A stretch of DNA of 64,000 nucleotides from Phoronis australis (taxonomy: Eukaryota > Phoronida > Phoronidae): the NCBI GenBank assembly GCA_002633005.1, contig NMRA01000405.1:82702-146701 (forward strand), given 5' to 3'. Below, piece after piece: positions 20,967 through 31,705 of the stretch. The notes beneath the pieces were generated by a model. The model worked only from the letters and a program-made list of their open reading frames with translations, made no database searches and had not been told where the DNA came from. The position numbers were made by a program, and so were the translations under genes. The first letter of the stretch is position 1. The number at the start of each line of letters is the position of its first letter.

Positions 20967-22445
20967 TACCATATTCACCCTAATAAACACCCATGCCCCT
21001 TTAAGCACCCCCATGCATTCTCAGACTTCGCTGAAAGGTAAGTGCCCAACCCATAAACGTGAACATGCAAAAATGATTTACCCACAGTGGTAAAATTCTA
21101 CAGTAAAATGTCTTTAATTTATCAACAAGATCTGGCCCACCTGAAAAATCATGCACACAGAATTTCCATAACACCAACCTCGCCGCAATGTCGATATTTA
21201 ACCGTCACTGTACTCTTCAAACTTCCGCTGTGCTTCAAAAGGGACGCTAAAGGTTTGCTGATCTCACTATGGTCTGGCCTGTCACAACAGACACAGCGTA
21301 TGCTTACTTTTCAACAGGATTGAATTTTTCATGTACACTTTCTAATTCTTCTCCCTCAACAGGATTCCAAATTTCTTTGTACATGTCAAAACCAGGAATC
21401 GAAGACTGGTCAAAGCTTGGCATTTAGGTTATGACTGTCTCAAATAAAAAAAACTTGGTGTTAAAGGCAGGTGGCCAGGAAGCGTGGGGTACATATCGCA
21501 GACATTATTAGTCTTCGAAACCTATTTATTAATGAAAAAATGGGTAGCATAGCATTCGAAATGACAAGAAATATATACTGGCACTAATTTCCGAAAGTGT
21601 CTAATACTATAAAAAAGTTTCGCATTATTTTTAAGAGGAATTATTTAATAAGCAATAATTGTTGTTTTCAAATCAAATCTCAGATAAATGACGAACTGGA
21701 TGTGAAAGCTTCGCCATCCTTACACCCCAAATCTCCCGGAAAATAACTGTCAGACTGTCGCACATCCTGTCACCCGGTGACTCTATGACATTATATTGGC
21801 CTTACCGAGACAATTCTAGAATGTTCTAATAGGAGATGATACCAGCAAGTACTAAATAAAACACATTCTTCTTTGCAGTTAGTGTTAATTTCTTTAGTTG
21901 CAATGCGCACGTAGATCTTTACATTGCGTTTATATCCCGCAAATGAACTCTGGTGACACGGGCTTGCTCACTCACATACGCAGACAAACTTCAAAACAAA
22001 TGTCACGTGACAACAACTTGTGTGTTCATCCAGAGATTTTCTTGTGTTTTGGGGTACGATCTTGCACAGATTTGGACTTACCTGCTATTCGACTTAGCAG
22101 GAACTTAAAAACTCAGGGACGCTATTTGAAAAACTTGAGGATTTCAGGCAATTTGTTGATGGAGTCGAAAGTGTATTTTTATTCAAGTTGCCTAATTGAT
22201 GATCGCAAGGCAGTGATGCATCAGTTGGCAAATTTTTGGCCTTGGGATTTCAGCACAATTTTCTGTAAAATGATTGTTATTTAATTACAAAGTTTGATAG
22301 CAATACACTGCAGTTTTGTAGAAAGTTGGCCATAGGTTACCGATATGTCACAGAGGATAAATTTGATAATCCCTAGCTTCTGATTTCACCCGTTTTGAAA
22401 CGAATTTTTCTAAACGTCCGGGTGCTTATTAGGGCGAATATGGTA
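20967..22445 (+). mobile_element. TIR element family H, copy 2 (most complete, 1.48 kb)
   Basis: It starts TACCATATTCACCCTAATAA and ends with the inverted match GTGCTTATTAGGGCGAATATGGTA, giving about 24 bp of TIR bounded by TA. Internal order from the left: 'GCTGAAAGGTAAGTGCCCAA', 'ATTTATCAACAAGATCTGGC', a minus-strand HIRAN-like relic (about 21190-21420), 'CCCGGAAAATAACTGTCAGA', 'CACGTGACAACAACTTGTGT', 'GATTTGGACTTACCTGCTAT' and 'GTTTGATAGCAATACACTGC'. The same order is seen in the copies at 1152 (reverse) and 45197. It has no recognisable transposase. The 128-codon plus frame at 21898-22284 is not conserved as a frame in the other copies. Confidence 0.85.
21190..21420 (-). pseudogene. HIRAN-like domain relic inside family H copy 2
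   Basis: The minus strand reads MYKEIWNPVEGEELESVHEK, then FNPVEK, a stop, then AYAVSVVTGQTIV. This is the N-terminal half plus the start of the C-terminal half of the same domain seen at 1699-1860 and 45394-45663. It is broken by a stop and later frameshifts. Confidence 0.6.
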
Positions 22446-23786
22446 TGTCGGATTTGGGTTTTACTGGAATGGTATGATGCAAGCAACCGGATTAGAAAAA
22501 CAAAAGTTGCATGTATTGAGATTTTTTAACAGATCTCACTTTTTATGAATCCTTGTAAAACTGACATTTTCACACCAGCCATCATTTTGTAAGTGTTCGT
22601 CCTGTGGTTGTCTGTCGACAAAGTCCTTGCATTTCAGGGACTTTCTGTGGCACTGATTAGGTCTCAGGTTGCGGAACACATTTTACTTCTTTCAATTGCC
22701 ATTTCCTGGTTTCCAAACAACACTAATTGATAATTGATCACATGTCTACAGTGTTCCGTTTTATTCAAGATTTAACACTGTGTCTTCACAGTCACTTTTT
22801 TCGCAGTGTTCATGTCCAATGCAGTCTGCAGCTGGCAATTCTTTGTCTATTTACCACACAAATTTCTCATCAAAAATGAAGATTAAGAACATTTGTGTAC
22901 ATGTCTTTAATTAAACAACATTTGGTGAAACAAACATTTTCTGCAACAAGGTAGTGATTCTTAAAAATTACTCAAAATGGACAATTTTGGCAATTAGTTT
23001 GTGCGAAATAACTGAAATATTACCCTATCCATGTCTAATTTCGACATACACTGATTTTCTCCAAGGCAAGTATAGGTAGGTACCTGGAGGTATGGTTGAT
23101 GTATTTATTTCAAGACTCTCCTCACAGGACTCTCCTCAGGCCGTTTTGCTGTACCTCTTTTAATTCCAGCAGTTGACTTTGCGCCTTGGTTGAAGTCTCC
23201 CGCCTTCTTTTCCTCCCTATATAAATTTGTTTTGTCTGCTAATGCTTACATCCCCTAATATCCCGCTGTGCAGTGTCCAAAATCCATCTCTCCATTATTC
23301 TTTCCTGCCTTCACATTAGAAATACAACAAAGTTTTACCACAATGGAGGACTTACTCAAGCTCTTATTTCCAAAATTTTATTGGGTTAGACTTTCAACCC
23401 CCCTGGAATGGGCAAACTCCCTCCATTCTCAACCCCAAACGACCTTTGTTTGTGCGGTCTTCAAACACTGGATTACATTTTCACCTTTTAATTTTTGGAA
23501 GTAAATGCTGACATGAACCTGCCTTCATTATAATTAACTTTGTTAAATCCCTGCTGCAAATCAAAGGATTTATAATGTGCTTCTTGTAAACTATTTACTG
23601 TTAGTGATTCCGGATTTTTAATCTGTTAAAGTCATGCTAATAAATGAAACTACATCATGTAAATGAGCCTAAGATAAATCAAAAGATTTTATTTATGTGT
23701 TGCTTTTATTCTGCTGTTGTGCTAAAAATTAACTCAGCAGAATTGTGCGTCACACGCAGATGCAACATGGATGTGTTACTTATTAA
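22446..23786 (+). other. Intronic DNA, no firm feature
   Basis: A 30-bp AG-GT bounded segment at 22637-22666 (TTTCAG|...|CTCAG|GTTGCG) has a weak donor and is not called. The plus frame 23268-23504 lacks splice support. No shared repeats were recognised. Confidence 0.3.
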
Positions 23787-23850
23787 TGTAATATTTACAA
23801 TGAGGGTAGCCCCATCAGTTCACACTGCTTTCCATGGGGGCCCTCAGTAA
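23787..23850 (-). mobile_element. 3' tail of a non-LTR retrotransposon (LINE-type), copy 1
   Basis: 'TTATTAATGTAATATTTACA' followed by 'TGAGGGTAGCCCCATCAGTT' and 'TGCTTTCCATGGGGGCCCTC' is shared with 58618-58682 at over 90% identity. Read on the minus strand it ends in an AATAA-type tail, as 5'-truncated LINE copies do. Only the last 65-75 bp are shared. The class is inferred from the tail form only. Confidence 0.5.
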
Positions 23851-23974
23851 ACAACAAACAGATAATAAGACAAAAACAGAATTACAAAATGAAAGATGAA
23901 TTTAAGTAATAAGCAAAGAATAAGAAATTAAAATGGAAAGACTGATGAAGGTTACTGTGTGGATGTAACTAGGG

Positions 23975-24311
23975 TCAGGGGTTCATCCGTGATATCAATA
24001 ATAGGGCATTCAAAATGGGTTTCCGATTTCTTAGGGCATCCATGACCACTGATGCAGGAGTGTAAAATAGCTGTTTTAGTGTGGTACCAGTATGTTGCAG
24101 TGGAGACATGGGTCTGCCATCTTTACATGTCATCATATCTTGACTAACTTTTTTTATTCTTTACAGGCTAATTGTCTCCCAGAGCTGCATTTAGTGAATT
24201 GAAAAATATGAACATTCAAATTTTGAACAGGGCGTCCAAATGCAGAATAGGGTGCCCTAGCGAGGGTGTCTGAATTTGAATCGGTGTATGGACGCCTGCT
24301 AGAGGGAGGCC
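23975..24311 (+). repeat. Dispersed repeat family D, copy 2
   Basis: Same block order as the copy at 18251: TTCAAAATGGGTTTCCGATT, TTTACAGGCTAATTGTCTCC, GGGCGTCCAAATGCAGAATA, and GACGCCTGCTAGAGGG at the end. Confidence 0.75.
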
Positions 24312-24642
24312 TGATGAAGGTCTTTTTCAATTTATAGCACCCCCTCTCTGTTTTTCTTTGTTCGAAGTTTTTAAGTGCTTGCAGTAGTTTGTTTTTGTCT
24401 TATGTTTGTAGGCACATAACCTATTGTGTCCCGTTGTTTACAATAACAACACTGCGTTTCTAAGAAAAAAATGACTTAAATCACACCAATTTACCACCTG
24501 CTGAATTGATTTGTTAAATAGTAAAATAGCCGTATTCATCTGCTGATAACTGTTGTTTTATTTGAATGGATTTTTTGCACAAATTTATGCAGAATAAAAA
24601 CTTATGTGCCATTGCTGATGTTTCTCAAGTGTTTTTTGAGGA
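24312..24642. other. Intronic DNA, no recognised feature
   Basis: A+T-rich spacer between a dispersed repeat and the 45-bp tandem array. I see nothing supportable. Confidence 0.4.
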
Positions 24643-25046
24643 TTGGCAGTGAGTGGCAAGCTTGGTGTCGCGTTGTAAAGCCCGTCATTGGCAGTGAGTG
24701 CCAAGCTCAGTGTCACATCGTAGAGCCCTCATTTGCATTGAGTGCCAAGCTTGGTGTTACATTGTAAAGCCCCTCATTGACAGCGAGTGCCAAGCTTGGC
24801 GTCACATTGTGAAGCCCCTCATTGGCAGTGAGTGACAAGCTTGGTGACACATCCTAAGGTCCCTCGTTGGTAGTGAGTGGCAAGCTTGATGTCACATTGA
24901 AAAGCCCCTCATTGGCAGTGAGTGCCAAGCTTGGTGTCTAATCGTAAAACACCTCATTGGCCGTGAGTGCCAAGCTTGGTGTCTAATCGTAAAACACCTC
25001 ATTGGCTGTGAGTGCCAAGCTTGGTGTCACATCGCAAAGCCCCTCA
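24643..25046. repeat. 45-bp minisatellite, nine units
   Basis: Unit starts (TTGGCAGTGAGTGCCAAGCT) fall at 24643, 24688, 24733, 24777 and then every 45 bp to about 25002. One unit is 44 bp. Each carries CCAAGCTTGG, a near-palindrome with a HindIII-like core, and ends AAAGCCCCTCA. Units 7 and 8 (about 24912 and 24957) share TCTAATCGTAAAACACCTCA and are nearly identical, showing local homogenisation. No coding. Confidence 0.95.
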
Positions 25047-26935
25047 TCTGTTTTCACAAACCTAAGTGACAATGAAATCCATTTTGGCAAACATAATACC
25101 TTTTTATAGATAAGCAAATTCCATTTGACTATTTCATAGTGATAAATAACATAAAAATTGATCTATGAATTGATTTACTTTTTCCGATGAATTATGCCAC
25201 AGCTCTGCTTTGCTGATAATTTGCTGTACACTGTATTTATTGTTTCTCAAAGCCAGATAAAGAACAGCGTCACCTTCAGAAAGAATAAATAGCTGCTTGA
25301 ACATGTCTGCTATGAAATGATCGTTGATCAATTTGTGACCAAAATTATGAAATTTGACAGATTATATTCTTAAATGTTGGTGATTAAAAACATAAATATG
25401 AGAATACCTTATGGTAACTGCTACTGAAACGCAAATTCCATTTGAAATCTCTTAATTACGTGAAAAAAAACGTGTTTCGTGAAGTCTGTTTCCGTTATAG
25501 TGAAAAATCATAATCTCTCAGGATACGCATCGCGTGGCCTACGGAATTTCAAATTGCGGTTGATAATTTGTGATCAAGGCAATGGCTGGTATTACACTGA
25601 AGTCGCATTACTCAACAATGAAAGAAACTGTGAGCTTGTGACTGCTCATTTTTTAAGTTGCCAGTTAAAATGTAGTGGAGTTGTACAGGAAATGTTGATC
25701 AAAAAATGAAACTAAAACTAGTTGCGCTATTAGCCATTTTGTTGTGTTACAAACTATCAACATTCTAAACAGCTATATGTGCACTTTGAATGCAAAGTCA
25801 TGGCCTTGATACTCTTAACCAAGGCTTGACTTGTCAGTTCCTAAACACATACTGGTAAATCATTTCTAATCTGGGTAAGGAACAAGGTAAGACCAATTTT
25901 ATAACAATTGGTATTGGCACAGGTTTATTGCCCCTAGAACTGACAAAAATGTCCTGTGATTTTTGCTTTCCAATTTTTTCAGTAAATAAGTTGTTTTTAT
26001 AATGTTACATGATACATATAAAGCTATTTGATATTTCACCCCAAACTTGTTTCTATTCAGTTTGAAGCTTATGATTTTTTGGCGTTTGACACAGTGCAAT
26101 GAAGTTTGAACTGCGTCACAAGTGAGTTATTAGTTAGCAGCTCAGTTAGTCAGTTAAAATGTGCTTTACTGTCACACGAGAGCACTTGCACTGGCATCAG
26201 GCGAGGTTAAGGTTGGTGAGATTATTACGAAATGTTAACTACATAATGTAGGGCCTCAAATATTGACTCAGAACCAGTGTCCACTTGCATCCACACATGC
26301 CCGGGTCCACCGGCGTATCAAGTTCATTGTGTTGCGCTTCTCAGACAGACTTAACTTGTTAACATGGTACACTCTTCATGTAAAGCCCTTAGTTTAAGCC
26401 ATAAGCTGCTAAATACCAGTCTCCATTTCTGCAGCATTTATTTGCCACCTTGTGCACGGTACAAAACACTTTGCCTTGTTTGTGAGTTCAACTGTTTTGC
26501 ACCTGTTGTTGCCATGGCTACAACTACAACAAGCCTAACCTGATTAGCTTCTGTTTAATGTCACCTTGTTTTAAACTGTAGAGAAGAGCATTCTTTGGGC
26601 AGATGGAGAGGATTTCCCTAATTTCTATTTATAGTGATGTCAGTCCAGGCTGAGCAACCCTTCCTCATTTATCTTCCTGACAGATATCGTTTGTGCGTGA
26701 GTGAATTCATTCATAAACCATTATTTGAGGGTAAATAACCATGCTTTAAAATTTATGACCTGGGTTACAGTAATATGTGTCCCTGTCAACAATTAAAATG
26801 GATTGCGAAAATATGTTTTAGTGTCGTGTTGCGTTCATACATAAGTGAGAATGGTCATGTCATCCACACTGTTGTTTACTGGTTTTCACATGTTTGATAT
26901 TACACCACATTCAGATGATATTTGTAAATAGGCAG
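25047..26935 (+). other. Intronic DNA, no firm feature
   Basis: A short acceptor-bounded segment at 26436 (CCATTTCTGCAG|CATTTATTTGCC) has an ambiguous donor and is not called. The 76-codon plus frame at 25479-25709 lacks splice sites. No shared repeat recognised. Confidence 0.3.
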
Positions 26936-27012
26936 ATGGGACTGCTGATGAGAAGTTAGATGAAATGCCTCAAACTCCCATTCACAAAGATGTCCTATTT
27001 GTGGTGTTGGAA
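26936..27012 (+). CDS. Candidate internal exon of the plus-strand gene
   Basis: AAATAGGCAG|AT opens the phase-1 frame GTADEKLDEMPQTPIHKDVL, then FVVLE, ending GAA|GTAATTACC at 27013. The peptide looks like real protein and the other two frames are closed by stops. The pyrimidine tract is poor, and its end phase (0) does not fit the phase-1 start of the next linked exon at 36653 without another exon between. It could be a genuine exon, an alternative exon, or chance. Confidence 0.3.
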
Positions 27013-27774
27013 GTAATTACCATAACATTAACGTGGTCAATCAGGTGTGATCACCTGAGGCTAGTAGCGCCACCTTGTCACAAATCGTGTTCTTGCAGCG
27101 AAGTCTTTTCATGGTAGTAGAGTAGTTCTGGTGTTTGGTGACAAGAATGCAGATCAAGACTTTTCGTCTAATCTTTGTACTCGTAATTGAACTCAAATTA
27201 TTTTTGACTTCTTCCGTTTAGCTATGTCTTTGCGTATAACAAGTAGTTTTTAACATTTATTGGAAGTTGAATTCGTGTATACATTACACCTCCCATAGCC
27301 TGCACTAAGTGTCCTGACTTATCATGACTGCACGTCAAATTCGAGCAGTAGGACCCGCTATTGAACTAAATTAGAGCAAAAAATTCTAGCTCGATAAGTG
27401 TCCATTTTAGTTTTTCCCTGGCAAGATTTATTTTCATTATTTTCGCGAGTTGTCAGAACATCGTTATTGTGTAGTAATTTTACTTGAGTATTTCTATATT
27501 GCATGCTGTCCTGTTTATTGTTTACACAAGTTAATTACTACCTTTCAAACACGCCCATAGACTACCTTGTTAGTCATCGGTTCCTGAATGAATCTCACTT
27601 CTGGCTTAGTGGCAAATCTAATGTGGCAGAGTATCATTGCTTCCAGATCTGGATAGGGGTGGATTTTCATGAATTTTTGGCCTATGAATTTTGTTAGGAT
27701 TACACTTTAGGTACTGATGGCTTCGCTATAAGCTCTAATAATCGTTCAAACTACATTCAACTAGGTCTTTATGT
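27013..27774 (+). other. Intronic DNA, no recognised feature
   Basis: I see nothing supportable; the 64-codon plus frame at 27503-27697 has no splice borders. Confidence 0.35.
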
Positions 27775-28095
27775 GTACTAGAAAAGTGTCCAAGTTTCAC
27801 CAACTTTGGAACATATTTAAAAATGGGTGATCATATTCATCTGAAACTTTCAGATACTGTGAAAAAAGTGTTTTTGATGTTTCACCTTTAACAGTTACAT
27901 TAAATCAAATTTAGTCAAGTAATTGATACTGTTGTTTTGCAGTCAAAGTATCTTCCTTTTTGCTAAATTTTACTATACATGACCTTGTTAATGTCAGATT
28001 GACATCAAGTCAAAAATGTTATTCTACAGGCCCTCTACTTTTAGAATTGTTTTTACTGTGCTGTGTCAAAATGTTTAATTTTGTAGATATTGGGC
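27775..28095 (+). repeat. Dispersed repeat family E, copy 4
   Basis: Blocks AAAAGTGTCCAAGTTTCACC, TCATATTCATCTGAAACTTT, AATTGATACTGTTGTTTTGC, CTTTTTGCTAAATTTTACTA and CTACAGGCCCTCTACTTTTA match copy 3 in order. It is interrupted at its end by the second SINE. Confidence 0.7.
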
Positions 28096-28108
28096 TAAGT
28101 ACTCAAGT

Positions 28109-28359
28109 GGAGGAGGCAGTGTGGCCTGGTTGATAAGTGCCCGCTTTCTTTACTCGAGGTCGTGGGTTCATGTCCCACCTGGTCACACTGCTAAACCCTT
28201 GAGCCAGGTTTCTAGCTTCTCAGCTCGGTTTTAACCATATATTGATCAATAAAGCATAAAAATATTTCCAGGTGTTCAGTGCAATGGGCCCACGTGCGAG
28301 GCCTGCGCACGTCTGGTACAACGTGTATCAGACCGCCTGCAATTATTTTTTTATTATTA
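28109..28359 (+). mobile_element. tRNA-derived SINE, copy 2, with 13-bp target-site duplication
   Basis: It is co-linear with the SINE at 19588 over its whole length. The B box is mutated (GGTTCATGTCC instead of GGTTCGAGTCC), so this copy is probably not transcribed well. It is flanked by an exact 13-bp direct repeat TAAGTACTCAAGT at 28096-28108 and 28360-28372, the signature of target-primed insertion. The tail is TTATTTTTTTATTATTA. It carries a 4-bp insertion (ATCA) in the TATATTGATCAATAAAGC stretch relative to copy 1. Confidence 0.95.
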
Positions 28360-28410
28360 TAAGTACTCAAGTTTGTCCATGAGGTCCATAACCTTAAACA
28401 TTAAGTTACA

Positions 28411-28640
28411 GAAATAATCAATCAATTACTGGATTTGTTACATAGAGATGGCTACGTTAGGTCCTCCACTCGAGGACTTCATCAGGCCACTGAGGTGTCA
28501 TGTGACTCCCGCGCAAACTGTGCCGTGGATCACATGACGAGTCACGTGACACCTCAGTGGCCTGATGAAGTCCTCGAGAGGAGGACGTAACGTAGCCATC
28601 TCTATGTAACACAAGTCCTGTAATTGATTGATTATTTTTC
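28411..28640. repeat. 230-bp fold-back palindrome (arms about 95 bp, spacer about 30 bp)
   Basis: The left arm (about 28413-28508) and the right arm (about 28539-28636) are inverted copies. AATAATCAATCAATTAC, TACATAGAGATGGCTACGTT, CTCGAGGACTTCATCAGGCC and ACTGAGGTGTCA all reappear in reverse complement, with only scattered mismatches. The spacer is CCGCGCAAACTGTGCCGTGG and flanking bases. On transcription it would form a very long hairpin. It is either a fold-back/MITE element or two inverted copies of a retroelement end. Each arm holds a hammerhead-like core (see findings). Confidence 0.9.
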
Positions 28641-29354
28641 TAACTTGAGTACTCAACTGGATGACTGAAAATATTTAACATTACTTGTAATAACTTTTTC
28701 AGTTTCATTTTCAAAGATCACAGTTAGTGGTGAGTGAGACGTGGTTGTATCTTTAGTGCTGTGGTCTGTTATGGCACTCCATACATGACCATGTTATTAG
28801 CAATATATCAAGACATACATCTCTTTTAGAGTTGTGAAAGCACGGAATTGACTTTTCTTTGAGCTTATTCCAAATTTTGGTGCACTAGACCAGCTAAGGT
28901 GACAGGGATGAATAAACTGTAATTCTTTCATTCATGGATATTTTGCAATGTCGGGCATTTTGAACATCATTTGAATATCCCACTGTATACAAGAATGGTG
29001 ATTTGACGGCATGACGATATCAAAAGAATTCATAATAATGTGAATTTCCCCGGCATTAAGTCTTCATGAAGACACAAGTGAACTGTTGTTGGTGTTGAAC
29101 ATTGGTCACACGGCCGTGTTGCAATGAAACTATTTTCAGATTCTGTCATCGCTATATATCAGAAAATGTTTTTTGAACCAAGTTGAATATGTCGCATCGC
29201 AAAGCGACACCACCTTCCTAGGTTTCTTCCAACCTTTGTAGAAGCAGTGAAGACAGCGCTGAGTATTGGACCTGTCCCCTATGTTTTAGATAAGTAAACT
29301 GAATTTGACCAACAAGAGTGTATAGTTTCTAAGTAAATTTACTTTTCGAATTAC
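28641..29354. other. Intronic DNA, no recognised feature
   Basis: I see nothing supportable on either strand until the minus-strand candidate exon. Confidence 0.35.
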
Positions 29355-29506
29355 CCAATTATAAATTGGAGCCAGCGGCAGCCAAGATGCAAAGCTCTTC
29401 AGAAAGTCAACTTCCCTTGTGTACTTAGTAATATTGCCTGATGAAGAATGAAGCATTTCACTGATGGACACTTGTTCTGCAGTCTCTCTCATACCCATAC
29501 CCATGG
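29355..29506 (-). CDS. Candidate minus-strand exon within the plus-strand gene's intron
   Basis: On the minus strand the acceptor GACAATTTCTCAG|CC is followed by ATGGGTATGGG in excellent initiation context (Met at 29504). Fifty codons run to AATTGG|GTAATTCG, a fair donor. The peptide begins MGMGMRETAEQVSISEMLHS and ends REVDFLKSFASWLPLAPIYN plus W. It looks like protein (charged, then hydrophobic) but I do not recognise it. It may be the start of a nested antisense gene or chance. No partner exon was found on the minus strand. Confidence 0.3.
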
Positions 29507-30677
29507 CTGAGAAATTGTCATATCCCGTTGGTTGACATAGACTTCAAACTCGTTTCAGTAATTCAAAGCACTGCTCTTCGTCGACCATAATTTCATGAGT
29601 TTTCCTACCTCCGCAAAAGAAGAGAGTTGAATTCAGGAAGTTGGAATTTACATGGCGCCGTTGTATTCCATGATAGAGCTGTAAAGCAGACTTGCTTTGT
29701 GCTCTTATCTGACGTACTTTGTATCCACATCCTAGATACCATGGAAGAGGAAGAGGTTAATTCTATGCTTGACTAAAAATAATCAAGATGAGGCTATAAG
29801 TAAATTTTAGACAACTGTTTTTTTGTTGTTCAAAGGTTACTAAAAAAAAACACTTGCAGTTGAATTTTATTTTCTGTGATGGTTTGTAGTCGAGGTGTTC
29901 TGGTTATTTCATTCTAGTTATTGCAACTTGTTTCCTTCTTTTTTGCATTGTTCTTCAGTAATATTCAACTAACTTGTCTGTTTCATACGCCTCTATATTT
30001 AAAAAAGCAAGTTGTTTTATGCCAACACTTCATTTCCAGTGCTGCCATGCTCAAACGTGTTCCACTAATGGCTCTTTGTTCTTATCGAGGTACTTGTCAC
30101 ATGTCCAGTTATCATGCAAGTTACCTCTAAGCTTGTCGTTTATATCTATTAAATTCTAATTGAAACAAAATATTTAATTAACCACTTCACTGCATGTGGT
30201 GCAGTGACGGAATAAACAGCCATGATATCTCTGTATATCTGGTCATGGTGACCTAGTGGTTAACTCTGGTAGGATAATAGTCAAGTCATGTACAGTTATC
30301 GGTAATCCAGGTATGGTTGGCATGTTGTAGTGATTATGTCAATAGCAGGGGTTCGTTCTCCAGGCGAGAAAAAATTAATATCGTATTTGATGAAATGATG
30401 CAGATCTCACAATTTTTTATATGAAGGTATTTTTCCTTTTGAAATATTTCCCTAATTTTAAACCTCATTGACTTACATTTCATGAATGCTTAATGCACTC
30501 AATTTTCAAAGTGTTGGGAAAATAAGTGTTGGTGTCTAATTAATTGAGAATGAACTTTTGACCACCAAGTTAGGTATGGGATTACACGACTTGAAATCTC
30601 ATATAGAGACAATTAGGTCAAGTCCAAATTGCCGACGTCAAACTAGGCAAACTTGAAACTCGCAAGGACTTATCTAG
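29507..30677. other. Intronic DNA, no recognised feature
   Basis: Short frames only (plus 29921-30130 and 29974-30159), unsupported. No shared repeats recognised. Confidence 0.35.
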
Positions 30678-30800
30678 CCAGCAATGCAATGTAGTGCAGC
30701 AATGTAGTGCAGCGATGTAGTGCAGAAATGCAGTGCAGTGATGTACTGTAGTGATGTAGTGCAGTAATGTAGAGCAGCAGTGAAGTGCAGCAATGTAAAA
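30678..30800. repeat. 13-bp minisatellite, about eight diverged units
   Basis: Units of the type GCAATGTAGTGCA follow one another from about 30691 to 30797, with one or two changes each (GCGATGTAGTGCA, GTGATGTACTGTA, GTAATGTAGAGCA). The 65-codon minus frame 30674-30871 is largely this repeat translated. Confidence 0.85.
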
Positions 30801-31454
30801 ATGCTAACTTGCTTCATGGAAAACTGTAAGGTTGATAGAAGTGATGCGTTATGTGGCTTGAATCGCATCATCCCTTCAAGGAGTGTGGCTCTGACCTCAT
30901 GATTTGAATTTAAAACCTATTATATAAGTTTTATATAAGTTACTGGAAAAAGCTGTCAGTGGTTAACGACTGTGAAACATTTCTGAATAGCGAATTAAAT
31001 TAGAGAATTGTGTCAGTTTTTTTCCTATGAATTGATTGGCTATTTAAAGTCAATGAACATAGTAGTCATGTTGTGGACTATGATGGCCACTGACAAATCG
31101 CTAGTTGCTCTCAGGCTCATTGAGAAGGGCATTTTAACTTTCCTTGTTCAGCCACTTTTCTATTGCTGTATATATGAGAAATATGAGGTGTCCCTTAGTC
31201 TATTCATTGCTGGCCTCCTGTGGCCATGATCCTGGATCCATAACTCACATTGAAAAGAAGTTCAGTGTCGAGTTCCGTCGACACAAAAGTCTCACAAAGG
31301 AAGGTAGTGATCACGTGCTTCGCTTGTACTACATGGTGATATCTTGCAAAGTCTTGCATGATTTTGCGTCTTTGTGAGGTTGTCCCATCTACGGAATGTA
31401 CAATGTATGCCAGAATACATTTGCAAATGACCACTGCTCTGCTTTCTAAAGTGC

Positions 31455-31705
31455 CGTTTACACTAGGGTACCAAAGTTGACAAGGAGCAGCTGACACAGC
31501 AAGATGACAGAGAGCAGCTTTAACACAGTGCAACTGTGTGAGTAAAAGGAATGAGTTGTCACATGGTGTCAGATTTGTCACCAGGTTTTTTGTGGTACAG
31601 CAACTTACAACCGATCATCTCATCATCTCATCTCGTCATCTCATCATCTCATCTCATCATCTCACCATCTCATCTCATCATCTCGTACCTTGTCAACTTT
31701 ATGTA
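31455..31705. repeat. Inverted ends around a CATCT/CAT microsatellite
   Basis: AAAGTTGACAAGG at about 31471 is matched in reverse complement by CCTTGTCAACTTT near 31689-31701. The left end also carries TTTACACTAGGGTACC. Inside, 31617-31686 is a CATCTCAT / CATCTCGT microsatellite. This may be a small non-autonomous transposon that has gathered a microsatellite. No target duplication was seen. Confidence 0.4.

Noticed and set aside
21898-22284. 128-codon plus-strand frame in family H copy 2 as a transposase
   Set aside because: The frame is not preserved in the other two copies and contains no recognisable DDE-type or other transposase motif.
31204-31581. 125-codon minus-strand frame
   Set aside because: It has no splice-site borders or recognisable motif and overlaps the inverted-end element at 31455-31705.
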